A stretch of 64,000 bases of DNA. Source: Rhynochetos jubatus (lineage: Eukaryota > Chordata > Aves > Eurypygiformes > Rhynochetidae). The stretch is taken from NCBI GenBank assembly GCA_027574665.1, contig CM050648.1:138446175-138510174 (forward strand), written 5' to 3'. This document shows positions 25,613 through 39,110 of the stretch, piece after piece; within the stretch, counting starts at the first letter, position 1, and every line of letters starts with the position of its first letter. Below the pieces are notes generated by a model. That model was not told the origin of the DNA. It was given only the letters and a program-made list of their open reading frames with translations, and did no database searches. Made by a program: the position numbers and the translations under genes.

Positions 25613-28600
25613 CTCCTCCTCTGGAGTGGCCTGAATGCTCAGCCTGGGAAGCTCTGGGGTGCTAATACAGCCCAAAAACCTAAGCAAGCACCTTGTTGCC
25701 TGAAATCAGCACTTTTGCCATTGTAAAAGAAGCCTGGGTAACTACCTAGACATCCATTCATTTCTTTAGTAGAGCTGATTTTAATGGGGCTGTACCAATA
25801 ACAAGGGGCTCCACCCTTCCACTGAGGAAGCACATTGCAGGCAAAACCTGAATGAGCCTCTATCTCTGACAGATCAGGCACTTACTGTTTAATTATACAG
25901 ATGAGTAACACCAATGAACGGGTTCTTTTTCTTTGCAGTTTGTTAGAGGGGAATGAATGTGAATTAGGCTGTAAAGCAAAACAACTGTGGTGTAAATAGT
26001 GTAATTGCTGTCTTCTCATCTGTGACAATCAATGATCTGTAAGCCATTTTACATAGCTGCCCTGAGCCACTTCACCATCTTGCAGTCTGGGGGCAATAAA
26101 TAACTCCTTTGCAAATGAGAGAGAGGAAGATGTAGTCCAGTGTGGTACCCAGAGCAAGCACTGCACTACATCAACGGGGACATCGGAAGTACAGAAAATG
26201 ATGTAGGCACCCAGCTATTGACACAGAGAAGGGACGGACAAGTTGAAACACAATATAGGCACGCCCTCATCTGACAACTCCACTTAACAAAGTCCCTGGA
26301 AAAGATGTTTACCAGAGGTCACAGTTGGTGCCAAAGTGCCATATTTTAGAAGGCGGCTTAATCGGTTGGGGCTTACCTTCAGCAAAACATTCCAACTCAC
26401 AGATATGTCAATTAGCCATGAGGCTGAAGTTAAGATGAGGCCAACATGTTTTACTGACATGGGTGCTACAAGGGGACTTAGATAGTTTGCAGGATTTGGT
26501 TGAATATTTTGGAAGTGGGGCTGTTTCTTGGTGACTGAAAATCAACTGAAGATACAATTCTGAACACGCACTAAGTGCCAAGTCTCTCCGTGCAATACAC
26601 AATGTTCTGGCCCTGACTTACTCATGGAGCCCTGTACGTGCCCTCAGCAGCAACTGGGGGGATTTAGATGGTGATTCCATGACCAGTGTTCATCCTAATG
26701 ACACTGCTGCAAGGGTCATCCTCCTCTCCCTCAGTGCAGGCATTTGGGCAGCTTGCTGGTGAGTGGGGTCGGGGCTCCCATCCCACTGGTCACTGCCCCA
26801 GTGTCCTCACCCTGCACAGCCACATCACTACAGACAGAAGGGAGTCAAACTGAAACCCAGCCTGCCCTGCAGAAAGCCACTGCAGCAGGCCAGAGGCAGA
26901 GAAAAGGAGTGCTTTTTTGGCTGTTGCCCTAGGGTTAGGGACCTTGCTCAGTTCTTTCTCAGAAAACAGCGAAATAAAATAGGGCTGTGGCTGGTTTGCC
27001 CTGTATTGCTCTGGAGTGACAGTGCTGGCACAGAGCAGCATGGAGGGCCCTGAAGGCTCAGGCTTTCCTCTTACCCAGTTGAATGTCAGAGCCTCTCCCT
27101 CCCCATGCAGATTAATTGCCAGACGCAATGTAATTTTGATGAGAAAGCCAACGTACGGTTCTACCCAGGCCAAGGAGAAGGGGCTGTCACACTGCCAACA
27201 CCACAGGCAAGTGTTAAGCCATTCCTGTTCAGGCTTAAGATACCCTGTCCTTCATCCCCATCCTCAGGGGAGGAAGAGCTTTCACCCAAGTGCAAGAGAC
27301 AGGGCTCAAACCCCTTCTCACCAGTTATGTAAGCACAGCCTCCTCCTGGTTGCAGGTGCCCTTCCTAACTGGCAGCTGGAGCTTGTCAGCCATAGCCCCA
27401 AGCAAGGTCAGCCCTCTATGAGAAACCAAACCACAGCTGCAAAAATGGGAATTAGAGAGAAAGTTCTGGGTCTGTGGTCACTACAGTGCAGATGGGTGTG
27501 AGTTGGGAATGAGAACCTGCACGTCTCTGCCTGGAGGTTTCTGAGACTAGAATCAGGTTTACCTGTGCTGAACGTGAGCCTTGAGGGTGCCACGCCAGCC
27601 TAAGCACATGCTGTGGGGATCTCATCTCCAGCTCAGCCCCATATGCGCTGGATCTGGCCTCAGGAAAGGTATAGTCCTGAACCGTGAGTGCTCCCAAGAC
27701 AGGCATAGCTTGGTGTGAACCACTCAGCCACAGTCCCTGCCAGCAAAGCACCCAAGCCTGTGTAAGAATAACATGCTTCAAAGTAAAGTTGTGTTGCCTT
27801 TGTCATCACTGGACACGCTTGCTCCAGACCAGGTCTCACTGCTTCACCATTACTGGCTCCTGCACCACAATGAGAAGGAGAGAGCCTGGCATCACGCTGC
27901 TCTCCCAACAAGCCTGGCACAAGCCATCCTCTCCCTATTTTAGTGCCATTGATTTTCCTCCTGCCTGCCTCTCCTGCAGGCACGGCGCTGGGCTCCGTTC
28001 CGCAGCCCCTGGGGCTGCCCCGCGGTTTCCTGGGGTCCCCAGATTCCTGCAGTTCTCATGGGGCTTCGCGGAGCAGCATCAAGACCTGGAAGCAGAGAGG
28101 ACACAGTTCCCTGCTTGCCTCCCACCCCATGCAAGAACTAAATCAGCTGGCAAGGCACGTTTTCATCTTGTTGATCAAGGATAGCTACAAGAGGGGCTTT
28201 TTTCCTCTAAATCAGCATGAATTCAAGAAGGGAGTTCACATCCGGTTACAGGCACAACAAGCACATGTGCTTGCATCTTGGCTAGAAACAATGGCCCAGC
28301 TCTTCCCAAGCTCAATTTTCCATCCATAGCAAGAAATTCCTACCTGGCCTGCAGCTACCCAGCACAGCTGGAGTTATTGCTGCTTTCAGATTGATCCTCA
28401 GAGGGGAATTTAGCGGAGACTCTGCTGATTCCACCAACCCCATACCTGACCTGCACAGTGCAAAGGCTGGAGGCATTAAGCTCTCCCTAGCTAGTATTTA
28501 CTAAATGTGAGCCAAAATAAAAAAGAGAAAAAAATTGTGCAGACATCCTCTCAGGCCTCCTGATACCACAACTCATAACTGTTTATTTCTTAACTACCAG

Positions 28601-31600
28601 TAACCCTTCCTGGAAATAGAAGTCAGTCATTTGTCGAGAAAAGTGCATCACCCTCTGTGATCTTTACACCAGTGCCTGGTTTGACCAGTATGGCTGTCCA
28701 GACCCTCCCAGAGCCAGTGATGGCTTGAGTGGAGTGATCACACATTTTGTCAACAAGCCCCTTTCACATCTCACAGAGAAGTTGGCAGGCATCATAACCC
28801 AGAGCTTAACAGCCCAGCAGATATCAAAGCACTTAACACAGGTAAATAGGATGTCTCTGTTTAATGGAAGGGCCTGGGGACTATGACACATGTCTCCAAA
28901 GGCCTTCAGGCACGTAATGGGCTCTGAAACCAGTCACACCACCATCCAGGTACAGAAGTATGGCCAGATGTTGGCTTTCCTCGCTGTCTCGTGGTTGTTC
29001 CATCATTTCCACAGTGGCTGCACCACACTAACACCTACTACAGGAGGGAGTATGATAGCACTTCCTCCATGCAAGGTGAAAACCATCTGAGACTTCTCTG
29101 CTTTTGATCGCTATCAGCATCTTCCTGCACTCTCTCAGAGAGCACCACAGCTGCTGGCAGTGCTCCCATTTCAAGAGGATCCTGTCATGCCCCTATCTCT
29201 GAGTCACCAGAGCGTTGTGTAGCTGAGTGTTGCTCTGCATGAGTCCCTGCTCCCAGATGCCCTGCGATTCTGTTTTTAATCAGAGCTCCCCTATACTGGC
29301 CTGTGATTCTAAAAGTGGCCAAGATTCACAGCTTCCTTTTTGGCTTCTCGAGGGTGTAATCTCATTCGTGGCAGAGAAATCTAATAAACCTCATCAACCT
29401 CAGTGCAATGACACTGACTTTACCCAGCTGTAACTCCAAACAGCAACTGGCCATTCACCTCATACCATGTTTCAGACACAGCATATATGACTTCTGCTTC
29501 CTTTTTTTCATTTCACACAAATTAATCTCTTTTCTATGTCCTGTTCACACTAAAATGTGGGTTTCAGCAAAAAAAGAAAATTAAAAAGAAACTTTTTTTG
29601 ACATGAAGAAGGCAAAAAAATGGAGGTTCACAATCCCACCTCCATGCTGAAAACTGGAGCCCTCTGCCATTCCCCTGCCCCTGGTGTCCAGCGAAGCCTC
29701 CCACGCGGTCTCCCGCTCCTCCTGGGCAGTCCCGTGGGCTTTTTCTGCCCCCTCCCATTCCAAGTCCCTGACTCCTTCGGCATTTCTGCTCACCTCCCAC
29801 ATTACAGGCGACCCAGACCTTGCCACTTTGTCCTCATCTGCTCCCAGGGGAAAGGCGAGGCTTCCCTTTCCCCTTCAGAAAGCACAGTCTCCACCTCCAG
29901 TGCTCAGGCTTTGCACGTGTCTGAGCTGTGGAGCTCCAGGGCAGGCATAGCCCTGCCCGGGTGAAAGCCTGTTGTTACTGCGCTGGGCACTCGAAGCAGC
30001 CAGAGCACACAGAGCCCTACTGAGCTCCTCTAATTAAGAAACATTTGCCTTATCTCCCTTCCCACTCCTCTGACCATCAGAAGATCCTCCAAATAAACCT
30101 CCGAGACTAATCAAGGGTACCAATTTGGAGATCAACCTTGTAAAACAGAGGTGAGACATCAACCCAGTGACCTGCACCAACTTTAATCCAGCTATCCTGA
30201 GGAAGCAGCTCACCCCAGAGCCAAGCCACCAGATCACGTGCTTCGTCTGGCTGGTGCTCTGTGGACAGTGCCCCACTGAGCCTTCATGATTCACTTGACC
30301 ACTGGTAGATGATAAAAGCTGGCCAGTGTAGACAGGCACATTTGCACACTGCTGCATCAGTGGCTCCCCAAGGGTCCAAGACAGCCTCCTTGCTGGGGGA
30401 AGGCTCCATCTGCCTTGCTCAAGCAGGTAATCAGGCCATGCCTCCAGTGAACTGCAAACCTGCCAGCTGCAAAGGGCTTCTCTGCACTCAAACACAGAGA
30501 GGTTTGTGCACGGAGCATCTTTGCAAACCTTCTGGACAAAAGCCAGCTCCTCACTAATAAGCTTTGTGTGGGTATCTCCAGCAGTGGCTATCTGGGATAT
30601 ATCAGCTATTTCCAGCCAGAGGGCTGAAGGCAGCTATCGCCGTCCTGCTTGTTATCAAGCTCCTTCAGCGCAAAGAGACTGGAATAGTTGCATGTTCCTA
30701 ATGGTCTTCATTTTGATGAGGTAAAAGAAAATTGATCTTTCTCTTCTTTCTCGCAGGCCCACAGGAAGCCGAGTTCAGTGCAGGAGCAGCTTTTGCTTCT
30801 TTACTTATGAGTAATGCAAGTTTTAACTCAGTTCTCAAAATACTTGTCTCACCAGCTAGGAGCTGCTAGACTCTAGTTATTCTTAGCCCACAAGTCACTG
30901 TGATAAGAAGCTAAATGAAAGTGATTCCCAACAAAAAACATATTGAAATGAAAATATTTATCATACTGCTTCTTGAAATGAGAAAAGGCTCTTCATTTTC
31001 ATGGCAAACTACATGCTGTTTCTTTAAGAAACCACTTCAAGGCTGATGTTTACTTACCTGGACTTTCTGGAGTGAAAATAAGCGCAAGGTGTTTGTAAGG
31101 GACGCTGCCTCCATCCTCCCATCTGGGATGCCTACACATTTGGTGAGGAATTCACAGGCCAAGCAGAGCAGCTGCACCAGACACATGGGATCCCAGTGCA
31201 GAGGAGCTACCACAGTACAATACTGCCCATGAACATGCTGACTCTGGAGGGAGGAAATAGAAAGAAGCAGTCAAATGAGTAAATCCCGTGCCCAGCTTGT
31301 GACTCAGGACAATTGGGTTCTTCTGACTTGGTAGTGTCTTAGACATGCATAACTACCTCTAGTAGGGTGAGCTCAGTGGAGAAACAGCCCCTTTGCTGGC
31401 AGAGCTGTTGATGCGAGATCTAAGCTGTCCCTTCCCTATTCATTTACATCTCCATTCATGGGTTTGGAAAACAAAGCTCATGTCCCTTCTGGTCCCTGTC
31501 TGCTAGACACTCAGGAGACAGGGAGCACTTAAAATTTTACCAAGAAGAGATCAGGAAGGCCAGACCCAAAGGTCTTCTCTGGGCACACAAGCTCCAGCGC

Positions 31601-32949
31601 TGCTTTGGCTTTGCAGCTGCTGACAAAAGCCCCTTCAATGACCCATCCTTCATTCTGATCCTGGCCTTGCAGGGAAAGGACCAATTTGTCCATCCTGAAG
31701 CAATTCACTGCACAACACCAAGGCCACGAACATGATTTTCACTCTTTATCAAAACAGTCCGGTGAAGGGTGAGGCAATATAGTACAAATGAAACAAGCAC
31801 AAGGCAACACAGACTCCCAGTAGCAGGGAAACGAGAACTAGAGTGCCTTGAAGGCTTCCCATCAGCCAAGGGTAGGGTATATCCTGCCCTACCCTGGTGT
31901 AACCCTTGCAAGCCTTATGACTCAGGTTCACTGTGAATCACCACTCCCTTTCTGATTTCTTCCTGTAACCGAAAGAAGCATTTACTGCTGGCCCATGGCA
32001 ATGTTGAATAAGAGCCTTTCTCTTGCCGCTTCAGCTGCCTGCTCCCATAAAGACAGGTGGAGATGTGGCATATTCCCCCTGCAGCCCATCTAGCTGCAGG
32101 AGGGGACACATCAGTCCATACACAGCATGGCAGGTCCCTGGAGCAGGTTCCTGGGCTAAATACGCCAGTTTCTGAGGTTAACACAAAGCCCTGAGGCTCA
32201 GTGCAGCTGTTCTGTGGCTGGAAAGAGGGAAGGGTTTATTATGAAAGCAGAAGCTCGCACCAGTGAGATGTGGAAAGCTGCTGGTCCTCCTTACCCTATC
32301 CTACCGCTAACCCCAGCTCTAAGCCTCTGCCCCAGCTCCACTGTTCAGCTCTTAATCAAATTCAACTCAAAATTAGTCTTTCTTTCAAGCAGTTTTCTGA
32401 TAAGTAACCAAGTCACATGAGCGGCTGAGTCATAAGAAGAAAACCTTTGTGAGGCGAGAGCAAGCTATGGAAACTCCCTGTCACATCAGCTTTGTGACTG
32501 GCGTCTTCAGATGTTTCTGAAAAGGCAGCTTATCTGTATCACAATTAGCTCAAAACCTGTCAGCAGCAGGGGATAAATGTTTTGAAAATGTTAGCAAATG
32601 ATTAAATGGTACCTTAATTGCAAAGAACAGAAGCAGAACTGCACATGGGGAGGCGGACAGCTTTGCCTCGTCCCGCAGTACATAATCCCATGGGACCATG
32701 GGAAATCTGAGTGCCCTGGAACACTCTGTTACCATCTTCCTCTGTAACCTTAGAACAGTCAGAGTCTCAAGGTCTAGCACCAATCTGAAGGTCAGTTTTT
32801 AAAAGAAGCTTGGCACTCAGTTTACTGAGCTCTTCACATCTCAGAAGGAAAAGGCGAGGACACTTACTGTGGGACCACGCATGCCCCATGTCGGAGTAGA
32901 ACCATATGCGCCTCTGATAGCAGTGAACACTTGGGCAATAAGGACATGG
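25613..32949. other. Intergenic stretch, no gene recognised
   Basis: Over 7 kb with no recognisable exon, RNA gene or young repeat. Open frames up to about 166 codons occur (for example 27,684-28,184 on plus and 30,034-30,495 on minus), but they overlap others on the opposite strand and have no domain or motif I can name. Confidence 0.5.
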
Positions 32950-34060
32950 CATGCTAATCCCAATACCTTTCTAATCCAGGTGTAGTCTATGGGCTTTCTG
33001 ATCCACAGTTTGTATTGCACCTTTATGATTAATAGCCTCAGTGGACTTTTCTCCCTTGAATTTCTCTAAGCACTTTTTGAAGCCCATTGTTCTTTAGCAT
33101 CTACACCAGAATGGTAAGCTCTACAGCTTAATGCCAGATGGTGTAAAGAAGAACTTTTCTTTTGTTTGTTTTAAAAACGCCTTACTGTAAAAAATGAGTT
33201 CATTTTATGACCCCCGGTTCTCATTTTGGGGAAAAAAGTGAATAATTTTATTCTCTATTCACCTTTTACATCGCACTTACAATATAGCAGCTTCAGCCAC
33301 AGACCCTTTCAGTCATCCCTCTTCCTAGTCAGTAAATAGCGGTCCTATTCTTTTTACCATTCCTGTTGCCTTTCTCCACATCCTTTCTACTTCAGCTTAT
33401 GGGGTTTTTTCAGCAAGCGAGCTAGGGACTGTGTAGACTGCTCTGGGTGTGCAGCATCCCAGCCGTGAGTGACAAACATTTCTAGAGTAGCTTGTTATGT
33501 TTTCTCTTTTGTGCTCTTTTCCTGTTTCAACAATGCCTAACATTTGATTTGCCATTTTCTCTCTGCAGAGCATCGAGCTGACATTTTCAGAGGGATGTAC
33601 ATGATGAGTCTAAGCTCTTCTTTCTGAGTGGCAATACCTAATTTTAGATCTCACCGCTGTGCATGGTTAGGATTGTTTTGTTTTCCTTATGTACATGAAT
33701 TGCATCTGCTGTTCTACCATTCAGCCAATAACCTTTCTGAGATCCTTCTGTTAATCTTTACTGACAGTTTGATTTTTATTATTCTCAGTAAACTCTGTAT
33801 CATTAGGAACTGCTGTCACTTCCTTATTCACACCTCTTCCAGATAACTAATGAATACAGAGAAAAACAACCCAAGATAAATTACTATAGCAGCCAATCAG
33901 TCCATTCCTTCTCAGTTGTGAGAACCTTTTGTTTAATCCATGGAAGTGGCTTCTTTTTATAGGTTGATTGATTGTCCCTTTTATATTTACCCCTTTAGTC
34001 ACTAATTTGATCCTCTATTATTCTTTTCTACCAATTTTCCAAAAATAGCATAAAGTTTCC
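32950..34060 (-). mobile_element. Ancient CR1/L3-class LINE relic, partial and heavily decayed
   Basis: About 1.1 kb collinear with the antisense of deep amniote CR1 elements, the type abundant in turtles and crocodilians and related to mammalian L3/CR1. Successive landmarks on the plus strand are: aatagcctcagtggac (33,031), agaagaacttttcttttgtt (33,148), tatgacccccggttctcat (33,207), the cctgttgcctttctccacat block (33,362), the aacatttgatttgcca block (33,539), and gtatcattaggaactgctgtcac (33,798), followed by a segment whose complement corresponds to the reverse-transcriptase PQGSVLGP...FINDLE region. Frame-breaking substitutions and indels are scattered throughout, so it cannot encode anything. 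Ends are approximate and the sense strand is minus. Confidence 0.75.
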
Positions 34061-35949
34061 CATATAGTTTTCCTGTACTTTCCTAGACCCTCATCCTAAG
34101 GGACCTGGCTGTTGGGTTCTCCAGAAAATCTGACCCTTCATCATGATATGTCCTGACAATATTTGAGGAATACAAATAGTAAATTCTAAATTAAAAAAAT
34201 ATTTTAAAAGGTCAATTTATAGGAATGTCACAAAGCCTCAGTGTAAATACTGATGGTAGTGAAGTGTATATATATTTAGGCAATACTATGTCCTGAGTCA
34301 TACATGTCTTACATCAGTTCTTCTGCTGGAAAAGAAGTCTGTGTCCTTGGCCTGAATACTGAAACATACACAAAGATTTTGATGTTATTAGAAAATGTTT
34401 ATGTGTTGTTATGCCATAGGAGACAAGTCATTCCTGCCAAACTCTGACAACTGTCACTACAAAAACATTTTCCTAATGCCTATCAACTACCTGAACATGA
34501 TCAAAATATCCAAGTTAAAATTGCTTCACCCAGTAAAGCAACTGATGATTTCAAAAGGTTGTTTAGTTCTGCAGTTACAGCCCATTACATTAACAAAGGC
34601 TCAAATGTTTACAGTGTAAACATAGTAGTCTTAAGCCAGTTGTTTGCTATGTTTGCAGTACAGCAACCCAAATTTTCCTTGCATTATGAGTGTAACCACA
34701 AAATGAACCAAGCAAATAGGTTACATCCCCACAGCACTTTGCGAACAACTTATAAAAACTATCACTAATTTTCATACTACCACTGCTATTATGTGGTTGA
34801 ACAAGAGCCTCTGTTCTATTGCTGGAGTATCTCAGGCATCTAAGGATAGGCATTAGAAGCTGTACCTTCCTCCTTTTACACGAGGAACGGAAGTGCAGAG
34901 ACCTAGTCTATATATATACCATAGCATAGGCCTCAAGTTACCTGTAAGGCCCAAGTTCTGTTGGCCAAGAGTACAGCCAAGGAAAGGTCCTCAAGAGAAA
35001 CAGATGTTACAGGGATAGGAGAGAGAAGTGATGAACTAGTTTGGCATCAATAAATAATTTTTCTTTAAAATGGTGGCAAAATCTTTTGTGTCTTGTTATT
35101 GGGCTTAAAACCGAGACCCTTTGGCCTCAGTGGCAAGATGGACTTAGATTGGCCAGGAAAAGACAGAGACACAAAATAAGGATTTCCTTGAAACCAGAAT
35201 GGCAATGGGAAAGAGGATGACTACATCCTCACTGTGGATCCAACCATGGCCCTATTTATTTACAGCCAAGCATGGTGTATGCATGTACAATAGCCAAATT
35301 ATCAAATATTCCAAGCTATTGTTGAGTACAGATTATGGGGTCAGCCTTTGTTCTGCTGCATGCACCAGCCTTGAAAGAGAGCCTTTGTAAAGGAAAATGG
35401 CCTGCTGTTTGCACCAGTTTCCCTCCCCAAAATGAATTCTGCATTTCTCCCAAAGACACACACTAGGTCTAAGTCTCGCGCTCACAAAGGGGCTCTGTCT
35501 GGGTGCCTTCACTTAGAACACAGATTTTATTTATCAAAACTGCACATGAAATTTGGTGCCATGTTGATACTTAACATGCAGAACATGCTGCTTCTCGGCA
35601 AGCTAGGACTGTGGAAACAGTGATTCTAAAGGAGAAGGAACCATGCCTTGTCCTGCCATGGCACTTCCCTCCTTCCACCAGCTCCGGCAACCTGGGTAAG
35701 TCAGTGCTAGCTTAGCACAAAGCTGTCCCTGGAAACAAAAAAATCTCATGCCTTGCTCAAAACCAGAACAAAGACCTTCTGGGGAAGAGTGAGACAGCCT
35801 TTTGCAGACATCATTATCTTTTCAATCAGTCTTTTGCTAAGTCACTTGGCTAAGACTTTTGCAGACATTGTTTCAAAGAAAGGCTAGTGAACCCGGCTCT
35901 GCAGATGGTGAAGGGCTACCTCCACCTATAAGGAGCAGGCTGGAAGAAA
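34061..35949. other. Intergenic stretch, no gene recognised
   Basis: AT-rich sequence between two CR1 relics. Some of it may be further, unrecognisable CR1 sequence. No exon or RNA gene seen. Confidence 0.45.
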
Positions 35950-36300
35950 GCCCAAAACCATAAGACCAGCTCTACTGGGGGGCACCAAAGTCTCCATCCA
36001 ACTAGCCCCACATTTAGTCTCTGAAAGTGGCTGAACCAGATGCCTTGCATCTGCTCTCCTGTCTATGTACAGCATATAATGACACCCACACATAACACCT
36101 CTTCAGCCTCTGGCATTTTGCAGCTGAGACTCTTAAAGCCCTCAGTCCACTTTTCTTCCATTAAATGGTCTTTAATTTAATGTCCAAATCATCCTGCAAC
36201 AGGGAGTTTCACAACTTATATCATGTGTTGTGAGGAATCATGCCTTGCACTTTTCTTCTACTAGTTTTTTTCTGAGTTTCTAATTCTTTTGCTGAAGAAG
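35950..36300 (-). mobile_element. Ancient CR1/L3-class LINE relic, 3'-proximal segment
   Basis: About 350 bp resembling the antisense of the 3'-proximal part of turtle-type CR1. The ordered landmarks on the plus strand are ataagaccagctctactggg (35,960), ccatccaactagcccca (35,995), gtctctgaaagtggctgaacc (36,018), catcctgcaacagggagtttcac (36,190) and gtgttgtgaggaatcatgcc (36,225). It overlaps the start of the consensus segment covered by the 32.95-34.06 kb relic and lies downstream of it, so it is a separate copy. It is non-coding and decayed. Confidence 0.65.
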
Positions 36301-36989
36301 ACACTAAATAACTGTATTGTGTTTTGCTGGATCCAACCACAGAGCCCAACAACTTGTAGGGCCCAAGAATTTGTAAAAATCCTTTCCTGCAAATGTAACT
36401 TTGTTCTTGATGTGTCTGCACCTGCAAGAGGGCCGAGAGGTGGGAGTTGTGATACTAACTTGGCTATAACTAGTCCCTGTAACACATGTCTTAAGCTGCT
36501 TGGCCTTGCTTCCTGTGGCTTTGGGTCGGTTATCCAAAGGCTGATGGAGAGAGTTTCCATTACAAAAGACAGTTAAACCTACACAGTCCATAATCCTTTA
36601 CCTTCTGTCTCAAAGTGTCTGAAACCCACCAGGCATACAGGTTGCGGAGTACGAAAGGAAGCCATGAGTGAACCACAACCAAAACATACGATGCAGGCTG
36701 ATCCTGATGTATCTGAGGAACAAGGAGGGAACCAAAGGAGTGACCTATCTAAAAACACCCCATCCCATGTTGGGAGAGCGGCTATCCTTGATCATTACCC
36801 AAAATGGGAAGGCAAAACTGGATATCACAGACTTTCTTCATTCCTTCAGGCTACAGAAAGATTTTTAAGTAAGAGGAAAGGAGAATTTAGGACCAAATAC
36901 CTTTCTGGTCACTGAAACTGACTTCTGCTATTGTAGAAAAAACCCTCCTCAAATGCTTTTCATAAAGCAATGAAGCTCCCTTTTAACTC
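36301..36989. other. Intergenic stretch between CR1 relics
   Basis: No gene recognised. Overlapping frames of 83-99 codons on both strands at 36.26-36.92 kb show no family features. Confidence 0.45.
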
Positions 36990-37420
36990 AGACTAGGATT
37001 TTTGGCCTTTCATCTCCTGACAGAGATACCACTTTTCTGACCATTAAAAAACCTGTTCCCATCACCCGGGTAAATGTGTTCCTTTCTCATTAACACCCAT
37101 TTGTTCTTGTGCCAATATAGTTCACACACTTGAGTAGCTGGAGGTATTTTGCTTCTGTGTGGCACTGACACCTTTCCTGAAACACTCAGAGATGATCACA
37201 TCCCTTCTCAACCCTCATTTTGTTACGCTATATCAGCCAAAGTCTTTTAATCTCACGCTGTAAACCACCACTAGCATTCCCCTTCTCGGCATCTGTTCCA
37301 CTTTAAATTCCCCATTCTGGGAAATATCGAGAATTACACACAGCATTTCAAAGGATGCTCCTGACTGAGTTATTAGCAGTGGGGACCTGAACTCAAGCAA
37401 GCTGGACATAAAAGCAGGTT
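36990..37420 (-). mobile_element. Ancient CR1/L3-class LINE relic, different subfamily
   Basis: About 430 bp resembling the antisense of another old CR1/L3 subfamily. Landmarks on the plus strand are the block around 37,085 (ctcattaacacccatttgttc), agatgatcacatcccttctcaacc (37,190), a gcattccccttctcggcatctgttccac stretch (37,273), and gagaattacacacagcatttc (37,330), corresponding to the consensus segment that describes residues upstream of the reverse-transcriptase core. It is heavily decayed, with approximate ends. It has the same orientation as the two neighbouring relics. Confidence 0.6.
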
Positions 37421-38975
37421 TTCCTGTCCGAGCTGGAAACATTTTCAAGCTCTGGCAGACTGAGAAATCTTTATGCCATCTGGATATGAGATAGGGGCAG
37501 GAAGCCACATATCAGCTGTACCCCCAGTTTGGCTGACAGATGTGTCAGCCACCAGCGAATGGGATACCTGGATGAATATTCTCCCCTGAGTTTGTAACTG
37601 GTTCCCTTATCTGTGACAAGTGACAGCAAGCGTGCCTTAGCTGTGTACCTGGAAGAGTACAAGGCACACCGAGGAAAAAGAGATTTACAGGAAGGCCAGA
37701 GCATTGAATCAGTACAGAATTATGTCCTGTTAGTCCATGCTTTGAGTGTGCCTGAATACATCAGCGCCAGAACTACAGTGCTTTAAAAACCCATTACATG
37801 GGAAACACAGCCATCAACCCTAAATTGCGATTGTGTGTATTATGTAGAAATCTGGGGGTGAGAGGATGGAGACTTTAGCCTCTTCTTTAACTGCAGTGGA
37901 TGTTTGTTCTGAAAGCTTTCAACCTCTTTGAAATCATGTTTGAGATGCAATCGCTGTTGCTGGGGCAATAAACACGATGGCATATGAAGAAAAAAACTGC
38001 TCTCAAGTGGGGACCAGGCAAAAGGAGCAGATGAGCCCTTCTGAAACAAAGGACTCTCTCGCTTTCCAAGTGTCATCTGTAGCAAAACAAAATATGAGGC
38101 AGAGTGACTGAAAACATCTTAGAAAAATTGACTGTGCTTAGCTACATTATGTAATAGGGCAACAGTGAGTCTTTATCTAAATTACACAATCTGAGGCATT
38201 TCACCCATACTGTGTCTTAGGCTTCATAAATGATTTTTAAAAATCTTCCTCGCATTACAACAACTGAAAGTGTGTGTCTAAATCCTCGAGTATGTATGCA
38301 CCATTACTGACTTACAAAGACTAGATTGCTCCCCAGTGTTCTTACTTAATCTCCTGTGGTTCAGGGAACACTAAAACACAAAGATTATTGTGTGCTTGAT
38401 ATTACAGATAACATCTTCATCTTTGAGGTTTTAGCTCTCCTGGGGCTCCTCCCTCAGGAAAATTCAACTGCTGCCACCGCTTTGTGACTTAAAACCAAAA
38501 AAGCACTTTTCTTCTGTGTTCCGACCTTCACTGTAAGCATTTGTAAAGGGCTGAAGCAAAGAAACAAAAGATCAGGAATCCTTCTGTGCAGTACATGCTC
38601 TTAACCTCCACCACTGCTGGAAACAAGTCCCGCTTTAATCCAAGCAGGGACAAACACAAAACCAGGTCTCCTCATCAGACCTTGGGACAACAATTCCTGC
38701 AGCTGTGCAGTAATGACATTCTCGGCATGACAGATCTCTATCTAAAACCCAGCTAATTGGTAGGAAGAGGAATGTCTGCGCAAACATTCATGTGTCAGAC
38801 ATTCCTGAGCTCTGCTGCAGCCCTGCCTGTATGTCATAAGACCCAAATAAATGTTGCAGTCCTCCTGAGGGGCAGGAGACAACCACAGGTAAAATACCAG
38901 GAACCAGACTTGGATCACAGGACAGTGAGAAAAAAGAGGTCAGAAGAAAAAAACTTTGATCCAAAATATTTGGCA
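37421..38975. other. Intergenic stretch, no gene recognised
   Basis: No exon, RNA gene or clear repeat recognised up to the CR1 tail. Confidence 0.5.
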
Positions 38976-39015
38976 TTTGGATTAGATGATCATTTTAGGT
39001 CTCTTCCAACTGAAA
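38976..39015 (+). mobile_element. CR1 LINE 3'-terminal fragment (tail only)
   Basis: The words ttggattagatgatc, taggtctcttccaactgaaa and the following attcta are the canonical 3' end of avian CR1, which reads GATGATC...GGTC(C/T)CTTCCAAC...ATTCTATG. Only the last few tens of bases are recognisable, as expected for 5'-truncated CR1 insertions. The normal terminal 8-bp ATTCTATG repeats are replaced by a pentanucleotide array. Confidence 0.75.
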
Positions 39016-39110
39016 TATTCTATTCTATTCTATTCTATTCTATTCTATTCTATTCTATTCTATTCTATTCTATTCTATTCTATTCTATTCTATTCTATTC
39101 TATTCTATTC
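39016..39110. repeat. (TATTC)19 perfect microsatellite
   Basis: Nineteen uninterrupted copies of TATTC, 95 bp in all, directly abutting the CR1 3' end and followed by ttagtg. A perfect array of this length is likely to be length-polymorphic. It probably arose by slippage from the ATTCTATG termini of the CR1 copy. Confidence 0.97.

Noticed and set aside
25391..25687. A minus-strand frame containing a poly-lysine run
   Set aside because: The lysine run is the T24 homopolymer at 25,589-25,612 read in reverse; nothing else supports coding.
27684..28184. A 166-codon plus-strand frame, with overlapping frames of 107-161 codons nearby
   Set aside because: Several mutually overlapping frames on both strands with no family features; consistent with chance in moderately GC-rich intergenic DNA.
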